NCBI RefSeq assembly: GCF_029893805.1
Contig: NZ_JARXYP010000001.1
Span: 558,001 to 622,000 of the forward strand
DNA: 64,000 nt
DNA from: Streptomyces sp. SAI-135
Lineage (GTDB): Bacteria > Actinomycetota > Actinomycetes > Streptomycetales > Streptomycetaceae
Direction: 5' to 3'
Part shown: piece after piece, positions 53,690 through 63,056 of the stretch
Numbering within the stretch: the first letter of the stretch is position 1
How the letters are laid out: every line of letters begins with the position of its first letter
Program-made: the position numbers and the translations under genes
Notes under the pieces: generated by a model
What the model saw: only the letters and a program-made list of their open reading frames with translations
Databases searched by the model: none
What the model was told of the DNA's origin: nothing

Positions 53690-53860
53690 GTTCGACGTCT
53701 CAACTCGTAGGCATAGCAGCCTTGTGGGTTCGTCACCCAGCCGCATCGACCTGCCTCATACGTCGGCCAGGTGGGTCACCATGCTCATCGTCACCGCGAG
53801 GGCGACCGCCACGACCGCCACGACCGCCACGACCGCCACTACAAGCTCCCCCCACCAGCG
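53690..53860 (+). pseudogene. N-terminal remnant of IS5-type transposase
   Basis: Pieces reading VGSSPSRIDLPHTSARWVTM and LIVTARATA match, by eye, the same region of the fuller relic at 55596-56205 (PAGLDLPMRS and WVTMLSVTLEGN). The family start is VIYPAGLDLP-WVTMLIVTREGD. It is out of frame and broken by a microsatellite. The rest of 53510-54280 holds the remnant below and no gene. Confidence 0.55.
53803..53838 (+). repeat. 9-bp tandem repeat in transposase relic
   Basis: Four perfect copies of cgaccgcca, expanded inside the dead transposase sequence where no coding constraint remains. Confidence 0.85.
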
Positions 53861-53869
53861 TGCAGTGGT

Positions 53870-54080
53870 CCGCCACGCGGGCGGTCAACCGCTCGTTGGA
53901 CACAGCCAGTTCGGCGCCTGGGCTTCCGCCGCCTCGGCCCGCGCCTCAGCGGCCGCCACCTGCCGCTGAGGCAGTCCGATCAGCGCGAGGAGTTCCCCAC
54001 GCAACGCAGACTCCAGGGCGGCACGACGCAGTGCGGGGACGGGTTGCCGGGCAGTGTCACACTCGGCCGCTCACAATGGT
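53870..54080 (-). pseudogene. IS66-type transposase N-terminal remnant
   Basis: The minus strand reads RGELLALIGLPQRQVAAAEA, RAEAAEA and, after a frameshift, ELAVSNERLTARVADH. This is the leader coiled coil of IS66-family transposases. No catalytic part remains. Confidence 0.5.
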
Positions 54081-54280
54081 CTCGCCCGGCCGAATCGACT
54101 CACCACCGCAGTAGAACGTTCGGTATTGACAAGCTGGCGCCAGATCACTTCAATAAAGCAGGATGGAACGTTCGTTCTGCCGGACATACGCCTGCGTAGA
54201 TCTGTCACGATTCCGGCGTCACTGCAGGCGGCGTCGACTTGGGATGTCATGTTTGACAACCTCCACACACGAGGACCGCT

Positions 54281-55213
54281 GTGCGCTATGACTGTGCCGT
54301 CTGCCTGAATCCCCTGTCACCCGACAGCGCCGGCATGATCAAGATCGCCGGAGTGATCAAGGACGGCCCTGATCACTGGGTGTGGGGTCCGTATCCTGTT
54401 CACGACGTCCCGTGCAGAGAGCAGCTTGCACATCCCGCCGCCGGCGATCTGCTCACTTCTCCGGAACATACGGAAACCAGTGTCCGATGCGATCCCAGTG
54501 ATCCGGCCGTCAACGCACTACTGAAGCACTGGAAAGACCCGTCGGCCCCCATGTCTGCCTCAAGAACACTGGGCGGCACTCACCTCAGGTACTGGCCCGC
54601 CGACCGCTCTTCAGGGCCGGAGGCTGTCCGAGCGCACACGCCCTGGCCGGGCCTGGACGCGGTGATGCCACTTGCCCCAAGTCAACTTCTCTGTCTCGGC
54701 GTTCGCCCCCAAAGCCCCCAGAGACAGATGGGATACGACATCGCCGTACACAATGCCGCACAGGGCCTGCGCGTTGTGATGTTCGCACCTGACCTCCCTC
54801 CTCGTAACCCCGTGCCCGGCCTGACCGTGTACCGCGACTCAAGGCTGACTCCCGAGTCGATCAGGGAGCGGCTGCATGGCGGAATGGGCGACGGTGCCCG
54901 GCATCACCTGGTCGTCATCGACCGCCTGGAATTCCTGAGCACGAGCGAAGATGCCGGCACGTTGAGCAGCCATGAGCAAGTGGGCGAAGTCTGCACGAAG
55001 TTGAAGGAGATGGCTGCTTCGGATTCGCTGGGCTGTCCGTCCTTCCTCCTCATGGCACATACGGATCATGTTCACCGCCGCGGCGCTCCGGTGCATCTCA
55101 GTGAGATGAGGATTGCCATCAAGCTGGAGAACTACGTGGATTCGCTTGTACTGCTGAGCCGCACACATCCTGACGTCACCAGTTTCACGAAGGACCGATC
55201 GGGCTCTGTCTGA
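54281..55213 (+). CDS. DnaB-like RecA-fold protein lacking Walker A
   Basis: 310 residues, GTG start with GAGG upstream. The N terminus has a Cys pair (CAVCLNPL) and a later Cys, perhaps a zinc ribbon. From about residue 135 the layout follows the DnaB helicase core: LLCLGVRPQSPQRQMGYDIA where the P-loop GKT/S should be, RVVMFAPDLP, a Walker B-like HHLVVIDRLEFLS, then LLMAHTDHVHRRGAPVHLSE and KLENYVDSLVLLSR matching DnaB's SG-IEQDAD region, and a final TKDRSGSV where DnaB has KxRxG. The P-loop Lys is absent, so ATP hydrolysis is unlikely. It stands isolated between IS relics, as horizontally acquired DNA often does. Confidence 0.5.
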   Translation: MRYDCAVCLNPLSPDSAGMIKIAGVIKDGPDHWVWGPYPVHDVPCREQLAHPAAGDLLTSPEHTETSVRCDPSDPAVNALLKHWKDPSAPMSASRTLGGTHLRYWPADRSSGPEAVRAHTPWPGLDAVMPLAPSQLLCLGVRPQSPQRQMGYDIAVHNAAQGLRVVMFAPDLPPRNPVPGLTVYRDSRLTPESIRERLHGGMGDGARHHLVVIDRLEFLSTSEDAGTLSSHEQVGEVCTKLKEMAASDSLGCPSFLLMAHTDHVHRRGAPVHLSEMRIAIKLENYVDSLVLLSRTHPDVTSFTKDRSGSV

Positions 55214-55595
55214 GGCTCCCGGTGCAGATCGGGATCTTGCTCGCTGAAGAATCCGCCGACGGTGCCGGTAGCCGCTTCCATCTTTTGGGCTGATGGCGGA
55301 ACAGCGACCGGTAGCGGCGCGCCGGTCGGCAGCGGTGAAGAGGCGCCCGCACACTGACCCCGTCGAGACACGGCACAAGAAAGCCGGGACTCGTGCCCGG
55401 CTCAGCGCCTCGACCACGATGGACGCTTCCCCTTGCCCACCGTCCGGCGATCAAGCCGGCGCCCTCCTGATCAACCCGCTTCCGCTGGGGCCGGAAGAGC
55501 GCACCGACGTTCACCGGCCTTCTTCGAGTTGGACCCCTTGATCAGGTGACAGCTTATGTCTGACGTCTCAACCACCATGCGCGGGGGCTTCGTTG
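55214..55595. other. Intergenic stretch, no gene seen
   Basis: Between the DnaB-like gene and the transposase relic. Short frames here have no start signals or recognisable sequence. An imperfect hairpin (AAGCCGGGACTCGTGCCCGGC) lies near 55380-55400 but is not convincing as a terminator of the preceding gene. Confidence 0.5.
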
Positions 55596-56205
55596 GTCAT
55601 CTATCCTGCCGGCCTCGACCTGCCCATGCGCTCGTGAAGTGGGTGACCATGCTAAGCGTCACCCTTGAGGGCAACCCGCGCTGCAAGCTCCGCCCGTCGC
55701 CAACGCGCGATGGTGGCACTGGTGTACCTGCGCGAGCACACCACGCCGGCGAAGATCGCTGCCGCGTGCGGGACCGGCGAGCCCGCCGCCCACGCCTCCA
55801 CCAGCACGGTCATCCAACTGCTCGCCGTACGTGCACCGGGTCTGCTGAAGGTCCTGCGCGACGCCGATTGGTCACCGGTCCGGACGGCCGGCTGCGGTGA
55901 CTCACCCGCGCTGCCGGGCCGGGCTCACGACCTGACCGCTGCCCGCACCCACCGGATCATCCGCATCTGCGAGCGCCAAGGTGTCCCCATTTTGGCCGGT
56001 CTGGCTGACCAGGGCGGCGACCTTTGGGTGATTACGGGCCGGGCATCAAACGCAGACCCCTTGCAGGAACTCACCCCCACCGAGAAGACCGTCAACCAGG
56101 CCCTGGCCGCGGTACGGGCCCCAGTCGAACGGGAGCGTCGCGCGCCTGAAGTCCTGGCGGATCTTCCACACATCGCCGCCGAACCTCCGGGGCAGAACGT
56201 TCGGT
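55596..56205 (+). pseudogene. IS5-type transposase pseudogene
   Basis: Successive frames read LVIYPAGLDLPMRS-stop, then WVTMLSVTLEGNPRCKLRP, then AMVALVYLREHTTPAKIAAA, LPGRAHDLTAARTHRIIRIC and ELTPTEKTVNQALAA, and finally RLKSWRIFHTSPPN in another frame. These are consecutive blocks of the IS5-group transposases of Streptomyces. The central part with the first catalytic Asp is deleted and several frameshifts are present, so it is dead. Its former inverted repeats could not be identified. Confidence 0.8.
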
Positions 56206-56389
56206 CTTGACGTGGTGAAGTCAGCGGATTAGGCTCACCATGCGCAGTGAATGATTTATGCACAAGCGGGGCACGACCTTAATCGTCGCATGACGAAAGT
56301 TCCTGCTGCCTGGGAACACGGGACATACCGCATAGGCGCTCTGGAAGCCTTACGTCCGGTACGGGAACTAAGAAGCACCAAGGGGCACG

Positions 56390-57571
56390 GTGGACAAAAC
56401 TGTCGAACACAGTGGCTTTTGCCCTTCTTGGGGACCGCTACCAGACTTTTTGGATCCGCCACCCCTGCCCGACGATGTCAAAATGCAATGGGCAAAGGCC
56501 CCCAGTGGCGTGGGCATGTGGGTGGTCAGCGATTATCACCTCGCGCGCCAGATACTCTCCGACAAGCGTTTCAGTAGATCTCTGGCGGCTGGCCCAGAGG
56601 GTGCCAAAATTGGTATCACCGATCCCTCGCCGGAATCAATCATCAGTATGGACGGCGAGGAACATGCGGCACTTCGCAGACTCGTCGCCGGAACGTTCAC
56701 ACACGCCCGGATCGCAGAACTACAGCCTTTCGTCGAAACCCTCGTCACAGAGCTGCTGGACGACGTGGCGAGTCGAGGTCCGCAGGGCGACCTCGTATCC
56801 GGGCTGGCCGTACCGCTCCCCATACACGTCATATGCCATGTCATGGGAATACCATTAGAAGACAGAAACTATTTCGCGGGGCATGTCGCGGTCTTGTTCG
56901 ACCTGACCGGGGCACCGGGTGACGGTGAAGACCACACCTTGAGCCTGATCCGCTACATGATGGGCCTGATTGCCCGGAAGAGGCGAGAAAAGAAGCGCGG
57001 CACAGATCTGATCAGCGTACTGATTGAGGCGTGCGACGACGATGGAAAACTGACCAACCGGGCCATGGTGACACTCTGTCTCGCCATCCTCATGGCAGGC
57101 TACGAAACCACCGTGGACCAGATTTCGCTGACCATCCTTGATCTACTGAGCCAACCTGGGAAGACTGACGCGCTGCGGAACAAGCCGTCGCTCATTCCGG
57201 ACTTCGTCGAAGACGCATTGCGCACCAATCCCGCAGTAACCACAACTTTCGCGCGAATGGCGACAGAATCCGTAGAAATGGACGGATTGACCATCCAGCC
57301 GGGAGAAGCAGTCATCGTGGACGTCCTGGGCGCAAATTACGGTCTTTCCGAGGTCGAAACTCAAAAGTCATTCCGGCCCATGCATCTCACCTTCGGGCAC
57401 GGGGTGCATCGCTGCTTGGGATCGCACCTCGCAAAGATCCAGTTGACCGAAGCGGTTCGAGGGGTGCTCACCCGCCTGCCGCCCGTTTCTCTGGCAGAAG
57501 ATATGCACGCCCTGGACTGGAAGACCGGTCATGCGACCCGCGGCCTCAATCGTCTCCTGGTCTCGTGGTGA
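56390..57571 (+). CDS. Cytochrome P450 with atypical ExxR motif
   Basis: 393 residues, GTG start with AAGGGG just upstream. I-helix motif AGYETT is present and the heme loop is TFGHGVHRCLGSHL with Cys342. The K-helix reads FVEDALRTNP: counting back from Arg278, the conserved Glu is Asp275. The stretch between the ANxD region and the heme loop (GANYGLSEVETQKSFRPMHL) is about eight residues shorter than usual and lacks a PERF-like motif. Codon use is more A/T-rich than its neighbours. No ferredoxin gene is adjacent. A hydroxylase role is plausible but substrate unknown. Confidence 0.9.
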   Translation: MDKTVEHSGFCPSWGPLPDFLDPPPLPDDVKMQWAKAPSGVGMWVVSDYHLARQILSDKRFSRSLAAGPEGAKIGITDPSPESIISMDGEEHAALRRLVAGTFTHARIAELQPFVETLVTELLDDVASRGPQGDLVSGLAVPLPIHVICHVMGIPLEDRNYFAGHVAVLFDLTGAPGDGEDHTLSLIRYMMGLIARKRREKKRGTDLISVLIEACDDDGKLTNRAMVTLCLAILMAGYETTVDQISLTILDLLSQPGKTDALRNKPSLIPDFVEDALRTNPAVTTTFARMATESVEMDGLTIQPGEAVIVDVLGANYGLSEVETQKSFRPMHLTFGHGVHRCLGSHLAKIQLTEAVRGVLTRLPPVSLAEDMHALDWKTGHATRGLNRLLVSW

Positions 57572-57761
57572 CCACTGTGCGGTACACGGCCCCAAAGCAC
57601 TGATCCGACGGCTCGGAGCCAGGAATCACATGCGGCGGACTGCATCAGGACCCGCGGCAGATCCGAGCCCCGGGCAGTTCGCAGACAGTGGCCCCCACGA
57701 CGCGCGCCCGTCGGGAAGCCGAAGCTGAAGAAGGTGACTGACGCGGCCAGCAGAGCGCCTC

Positions 57762-57793
57762 GGTCGTCCGAGCCCCGGTGCTCGGACGACCGC
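57762..57793 (+). terminator. Hairpin downstream of the P450 gene
   Basis: Perfect 13-bp stem (CGGTCGTCCGAGC and complement) with a 6-nt loop, 190 bp after the P450 stop. Nothing else was recognised in 57572-58135 apart from the promoter region of the next gene. Confidence 0.65.
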
Positions 57794-58135
57794 AGCGACA
57801 GGGAAGACCGGGCACGCTCTCGTCGGTGTGAAATGCGTTCGGCCGACGCTGCGACTTCCGGGCCTCTCCTCGTCACGTCAAAATGACCCTGACCAAGCCC
57901 GGTGAGCTCGGGGCGACGGCCCTGCCTTCGTGTTCGGCTTGAACTCGTTGCGAGACTTGCTCGCCGCCTCCGAGAGAGCTGTGCTCCATGCAGCCAGCAA
58001 CGCCTCACGCCTCGTTGGCCCACTCACGACACTTGTCGATCGGTTGTCCTCAGCCGTACGACAGCTGACGCTCGCCCGTCGTCCCGCGTAGTCCTAGCAT
58101 TCGGCCGAGACCCGCCTATCGGCTCTGGGAGATCC

Positions 58136-59140
58136 ATGAAACAGGAGCGCACGACGACGCAGCTCGCCTTTGCGGCCGAGTACGCACAGGCGCTGGTGTG
58201 GGAGCAGCATTGCTGCCTTCCGCTCGACCCGGACACCGACGTCGACGAGCTGTGGCGTTACGCCGAAGCCGGCGCCTCATTCGTCTCGGTGAACGTGGGC
58301 TACGCGCCCCACGAAATCGCCGACACGATCAAGGTGTTGTCCGCGTTCCGCCGTCACGTGCTCACGAACCCTGACCGTTACGTCATGGCAAACTCGGCCG
58401 ACGACGTACGTCAGGCCAAAGCCACCGGACGCCTCGCGGTTGCCTTCGATCTTGAGGACACGCGTCCACTGGGTGGACGCATCGACACCGTACAGACCTA
58501 CTACGACCTCGGTGTCCGTACGATGCTGCTGACCTACAACCAGCAGAACGCGGCTGGTTCGGGCTGTCACGACGACTCCGACGGCGGCCTGACCGACTTC
58601 GGCAGAGAGGTCGTGGCGGAGATGAACCGAGTGGGCATGGTGGTCGACGCGACCCACTGTTCCTACCGCACATCGATGGACATCTTCGCCGCGTCCACGG
58701 AGCCGGTGGTGCTGTCCCACTCGGCGACGCGCGCGGTCCATGACCATCAGCGCAACGTGTGGGACGACCAGATTCAGGCGTGCGCTGAGACAGGGGGTGT
58801 CATCGGCATCAACGGCGTCGGAATCTTCCTGGGCGACAACGACACCAGCACCGAAGCGCTGGTTCGCCACATTGATCACGCCGTCGATCTGGTGGGCTGG
58901 GAGCATGTAGGGCTTGGCCTCGACTTTTGCTTCGAGGCCGAAGATCTCAACGCTGAGCTGGCCCAGAACCCCGACCTCTTCCCGCCGAGTTATGGGGCAT
59001 GGGATCGCATTGACTTCATCGAGCCGGAACGGTTGCCCGCGATCGCGGCGGCATTGGCGAGTCGTTCCTATCCAGCCGAGGCCATCAGGGGAATCCTCGG
59101 AGAGAATTTCCTCCGCGTAGCACAGAACGTGTGGCGCTGA
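58136..59140 (+). CDS. Membrane dipeptidase-like protein (peptidase M19)
   Basis: 334 residues from ATG 58136 (GGGAG upstream). TIM-barrel M19 blocks are visible: AVAFDLEDTRPLGG (bridging Glu), MVVDATHCSYRTSMD and EPVVLSHSATRAVHDHQRN (two His and the Arg-Asn pair), and VGLGLDFCFEAED (Asp). The first metal motif, normally HxD, is His25-Cys26-Cys27, so the Asp is replaced by Cys. Related enzymes cleave dipeptides, including beta-lactams and D-amino acid dipeptides. It lies beside an amidohydrolase and a serine hydrolase. Confidence 0.85.
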   Translation: MKQERTTTQLAFAAEYAQALVWEQHCCLPLDPDTDVDELWRYAEAGASFVSVNVGYAPHEIADTIKVLSAFRRHVLTNPDRYVMANSADDVRQAKATGRLAVAFDLEDTRPLGGRIDTVQTYYDLGVRTMLLTYNQQNAAGSGCHDDSDGGLTDFGREVVAEMNRVGMVVDATHCSYRTSMDIFAASTEPVVLSHSATRAVHDHQRNVWDDQIQACAETGGVIGINGVGIFLGDNDTSTEALVRHIDHAVDLVGWEHVGLGLDFCFEAEDLNAELAQNPDLFPPSYGAWDRIDFIEPERLPAIAAALASRSYPAEAIRGILGENFLRVAQNVWR

Positions 59141-59577
59141 TCGCGTCTGACGCGTACGGAAGGCGGGGTCCGTGATGGGCTCGGTGAGCGACTTGCCGGC
59201 GGAGCACCGCAGGTGGCATCGGTCTGGTACGTCCTGCCTGCTCATGCCCGGGCAACGGGTGGGGCCTCGCATCGTTGCCCTCGGTGCGTACCAAGCACCG
59301 GGTCACCGAGTCCGGCGATTCTCGACGCGATGCGGCCGACCAGCGGACGTGGGGCCAGACCACTCAGTACCGTCGGCCTCCCGAAATGGCGAACCGGTTA
59401 CCGATCCGACCCTTGACGTGCGCGGTGATCGGCCAGAGATACACGCGTGGCCGACAGTCTCCATCCCCCCCACAATGCAGTGACACGCCGATCCATTGTA
59501 CGGACGTCTGATCGGCGAACATCAAACGACGTGCTGTGTCCCCCACCGGAACGGCGCGCGATCATGAGAGGGATACC
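59141..59577. other. Intergenic stretch before the amidohydrolase gene
   Basis: No supported gene. Minus-strand frames here (for example CRPRVYLWPITAHVKGRIGN) look protein-like over short distances and may be decayed coding sequence, but I recognise no family. The promoter of the amidohydrolase should lie in the A/T-richer end near 59480-59540. Confidence 0.45.
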
Positions 59578-61011
59578 ATGTCACTTCTGTTGACCGGCGC
59601 GACTGTCATCGACGGCGTCTCCGACACGGGTATTGCTGGTCGGTCGATCCTGATAGAGAACGGCCGCATCGTGGCCATCGGTCGACCCGATGAGCTTTCG
59701 GTCCCGCCGGACACCGAAACAGTCGATTTCAGCGGAAAGTTCATCATCCCTGGATTGATGAATGCCAATGTGCATCTTCTCGTCAACGCTCTCTTCGAGA
59801 CCCTCGTCAGGTATGAGGGGCGCTACGAGGATCTGATTGCCGAAGCCGCTCAAGTCGCGCTCAAGGTCGGAATGACGACGGTGTTCGACACATGGGGTCC
59901 GCGGCGTGCACTGATGTCGGTCCGCGACCGGATAGACCAGGGCGAGCTTGTGGGCAGCCGTATTCGCTGCGCCGGAAACATCATCGGATTCGACGGACCG
60001 TTCTCCGGAGACTTCGACTCAAGGATCCCAGGGATCGGCACCTCTCACTTCGTCGACCGCATCAACGCGACGTGGGTCGAAAACACCGGCCGGCACTTGA
60101 TGTGGCTGACACCGGAAGCTGTCGGGGAGGAGGTTCGCAAGTACATCGAGCTGGGAATCGACTTCGTCAAGTACGCGTCGAACGAACATGGCGGTATCTC
60201 CGCCGGCGCCTTCATTCAGTTTTCGGAGCGAACGCAGCGCGCCATCGTCGAGGAAGCTCATCGTGCTGGGCTGACCGTACAGTCGCACACTTCTTCAGTC
60301 GAAGGCCTGCGCATGTCGATCGAGGCGGGTTGCGACCTCGTACAGCATTGCAACATGACGGGACCGGTCGAGATCCCGCGCGAAACCCTCGAACTACTGG
60401 CACAGGGAGATTGCGGCGCCGTCGTCTTCCCCCTGACCGATCACGGTCTGTCCCACCTCAAAGAATCCATCTCGGACCATGAGTGGACGATGTGGAAGGC
60501 ATCGGACGCCAACGCCCGCAATCTCATCGACGCCGGCGCGATGATCCTCCTCGCAAATGACGGAGGAATTTTCGCCCCAGAAGTCATGCAGGAGCCGCTG
60601 ATCAAGGGCACCTGGAACGGGCTGCCCGAGGAAGAAGCTCTGGGCCGGCTGGCGACAGGTCACTTCGTCTGGCTGCGAGCCATGGAAGAAAAAGGCATGT
60701 CGCCCATCGACCTGCTGCGTGCGGCGACCCGCAACATCGCCAAGGCCTACAAGGTCGACGACGATCTTGGAACACTCGAAGTCGGCAAGATCGCCGACAT
60801 GGTCGTCCTCGACGAGGATCCATTGCAGGGTGCCAAGAACTACCAGAGCATCCACACCGTCATCAAGGATGGCGAACTGGTAAACCGCGACGCGCTTCCG
60901 GAGCGGCCGATACTGACCGCGGACCTTCCTGCTCCTGTGGAGGAGCAGGCCCGCTACAAGAGGTCTCTCCACCACGGTGAGCGCCTGCCGGGTTGCCCCA
61001 CACCTGCGTGA
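59578..61011 (+). CDS. Amidohydrolase-superfamily metal-dependent hydrolase
   Basis: 477 residues from ATG 59578 (GAGAGG upstream). The N-terminal sandwich (LLLTGATVIDGVSDTGIAG) is followed by a TIM barrel. Metal ligands in order: first motif GLMNANVHLL, where the usual HxH is Asn64-Val65-His66; Lys198 (IDFVKYAS, carbamylated in relatives); His237 (QSHTSS); His257 (LVQHCN); Asp328 (LLANDGG). One His is therefore missing. Imidazolonepropionase/prolidase-like relatives act on cyclic amides or peptides. The next genes are a serine hydrolase and a PucR-type regulator. Confidence 0.85.
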   Translation: MSLLLTGATVIDGVSDTGIAGRSILIENGRIVAIGRPDELSVPPDTETVDFSGKFIIPGLMNANVHLLVNALFETLVRYEGRYEDLIAEAAQVALKVGMTTVFDTWGPRRALMSVRDRIDQGELVGSRIRCAGNIIGFDGPFSGDFDSRIPGIGTSHFVDRINATWVENTGRHLMWLTPEAVGEEVRKYIELGIDFVKYASNEHGGISAGAFIQFSERTQRAIVEEAHRAGLTVQSHTSSVEGLRMSIEAGCDLVQHCNMTGPVEIPRETLELLAQGDCGAVVFPLTDHGLSHLKESISDHEWTMWKASDANARNLIDAGAMILLANDGGIFAPEVMQEPLIKGTWNGLPEEEALGRLATGHFVWLRAMEEKGMSPIDLLRAATRNIAKAYKVDDDLGTLEVGKIADMVVLDEDPLQGAKNYQSIHTVIKDGELVNRDALPERPILTADLPAPVEEQARYKRSLHHGERLPGCPTPA

Positions 61012-61141
61012 GCGGAACGCACTGACGGCAGGAAGCGAGGCTGCACAGACCGCCGCGACCCTCCGTGGGCAGGTGGGTGGTGATCTGGAGGGTCCAGTGC
61101 AGCAACGCCGTGGCCGTGCAGGTTGCGAAGTGAAGCAGACT

Positions 61142-61214
61142 GTCGAGGCGTGCCGCCGCGCCTCGACGGTGCCCCTCGCCGGCAGCTGGAGCATGAGCGG
61201 AGTTCCCGCTCATG
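61142..61214 (+). terminator. Tandem terminator hairpins after the amidohydrolase
   Basis: Two perfect 9-bp stems: GTCGAGGCG at 61142-61150 with 61159-61167, and CATGAGCGG at 61192-61200 with 61206-61214. The rest of 61012-61451 shows no gene. Confidence 0.6.
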
Positions 61215-61451
61215 GTCAGGGGCGCACGCCTGCATTTCCTCCTTTTCGGCGGCGGTTCTTGCGGGGCGCCGTAACGTTGGAGTCCTTCCTCGGCTGCCGG
61301 CTCTGCGACGGCGGTCGCAGACGAGGAAAGCCCCGGGACACAGTCGCCATTCCCTCAGGGACCCGCACGACATCTGTCGACACAGGCGCCGGGCAGTGGT
61401 GACTGGTGTCGCGTGTGCCCGATGGCCGGCGCACCTATCTTGGTGGGAATG

Positions 61452-62843
61452 ATGACATCGAAGGAGCTCGCCCGCCGGCTGTCGGAACTGGCCGAGGAAT
61501 TCAAAGTGGTGGGCGCGTCGGCAGCCCTGTGGCACGACGGCACGCTTGTCCGGGCCGAGGCCGGGACAGTGAATGTGGCAACCGGCGCACCCGTGCTGCC
61601 GGACTCGCTGTTCGCCGCCGGGTCTGTCACCAAGGTGTTCACCGCTTCTGTGGCGATGACTCTCGTGGACGAGGGTCTGCTCGACCTCGAAGCACCCGTG
61701 CGGGCCTACCTACCCGACTTCACGCTTGCGAATCCGGAGCGGTCAGCGGCGATCACCGTACGCATGCTGCTGAACCACTCGTCGGGCCTGCCCGGCGACT
61801 ACATGCCAGACCTGACTCCAGGCGATGACGTACTCGAGCGGTTGATGCGAGAACTCACCACCTTGCGGGTCACAGGAAACCCCGGCGAGCGGTGGTCCTA
61901 CAGCAACATGGGCATGAGCACTCTCGGACGGATCATCGAAGTCATCACCGGCGAGAGCTACCACACCGCACTCAGCACGCGCATCCTCCAGCCCCTCGGC
62001 CTCAACGCGACCGCCGACGCCGAAGAGCTCCTATTGCGATCGACCGCCGTGGGACACACCGTCGACCCCGCCACCGGGACCGCGTCACGAGTCCGTCGTC
62101 TGCGTGCCTGGCCCGAGAACGGCCCGGCCGGGTCCCGCTTGTGGCTCGACGTCGAAGCCCTGATCGAGCTCGGGCGGATGCACATCGACGGCACGACTCC
62201 CGACGGACGCCGCATCCTGTCCCCCGAGGCACTTCGGCAGATGCGCGAGCCCCAGTTCGACGACTACTGGGGCTGCTTCCCCATGTATGTCAACTACGGA
62301 CTCGGCTGGGCCATTGTCCGCGAGGGTGACGACCCGGTCCTGGCGCACGGCGGCGCCAACCTCGGCATGCACTCCACCCTGTACGTCCTCCCGAAGCAGA
62401 AGGCCGTCCTCGCAGTGCTCACGAACAGTACGACCGGCTTTCAGCTGTACACCGCGCTCTGCGAGAATCTACTCAAGGAGTGTTTCAACGTCAGCAGTCC
62501 CGCTCCCTCGTACCCGCCGGAGCCCAGCGTCAACGTCGACTCCGAGCAATTCACCGGGGTATATCAGTCACCCAACGGTGAAGTTTCCGTCGAGTTGCAC
62601 GACGGGCAACTGCACCTCCGGACAACACCTTCACCCGAATTGGCCGCTTGGGATGAGCTCATGGGCGGCACATCCGGGGGCGGTCAGCCCCTGCCGCTCG
62701 TCTGCATCGACGGCGAGCGGCACCGGTTCTCCCTGGGCCTCGGCAGCCCGGGGGCGTTCAGGGCCGTGCAGTTCTACAACCCCGGCGCCGACGGACGCCC
62801 CACCCTGATCCGTGTGGGGACGCTCTACGAGCGGACACTTTGA
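61452..62843 (+). CDS. Class C beta-lactamase-like serine hydrolase
   Basis: 463 residues from ATG 61452; ATG 61449 and an upstream GTG (61413) are alternatives, and the GGTGGG signal fits 61452 best. Motifs of the serine beta-lactamase/penicillin-binding esterase fold: Ser58-x-x-Lys61 (AAGSVTKVF), Tyr150-x-Asn152 (WSYSNMG) and His299-Gly-Gly (LAHGGANLGMHS). A C-terminal beta domain of about 110 residues (FTGVYQSPNGEVSVELHDGQ) is of the type seen in D-aminopeptidases and esterases of the family. No signal peptide, so cytoplasmic. It follows the amidohydrolase in the same direction. Confidence 0.9.
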   Translation: MTSKELARRLSELAEEFKVVGASAALWHDGTLVRAEAGTVNVATGAPVLPDSLFAAGSVTKVFTASVAMTLVDEGLLDLEAPVRAYLPDFTLANPERSAAITVRMLLNHSSGLPGDYMPDLTPGDDVLERLMRELTTLRVTGNPGERWSYSNMGMSTLGRIIEVITGESYHTALSTRILQPLGLNATADAEELLLRSTAVGHTVDPATGTASRVRRLRAWPENGPAGSRLWLDVEALIELGRMHIDGTTPDGRRILSPEALRQMREPQFDDYWGCFPMYVNYGLGWAIVREGDDPVLAHGGANLGMHSTLYVLPKQKAVLAVLTNSTTGFQLYTALCENLLKECFNVSSPAPSYPPEPSVNVDSEQFTGVYQSPNGEVSVELHDGQLHLRTTPSPELAAWDELMGGTSGGGQPLPLVCIDGERHRFSLGLGSPGAFRAVQFYNPGADGRPTLIRVGTLYERTL

Positions 62844-63056
62844 AACGGCGAAGCCGAGGGGGATCGCACAGCTTTGACGCAGCGCCGCGCCCGGAGTGGC
62901 GCTCAATGATCACCGTCCAGCGTGCGCTTGGCGGGACCGGACCGTCCGGTGGGCTGCCCGCGCAGGGCAAGGCCGGCTCAGGGAAGCCGTACGGCGTCGC
63001 CGCCGGTCCCCCGGACGAGTGCGCAAGGTGCCCGTGGCGACGTCTTGGTTCTGGGT

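Noticed and set aside
58277..59272. Minus-strand frame of 331 codons opposite the M19-like gene
   Set aside because: Lacks a ribosome-binding site and known motifs, while the plus-strand gene has most of its metal ligands.
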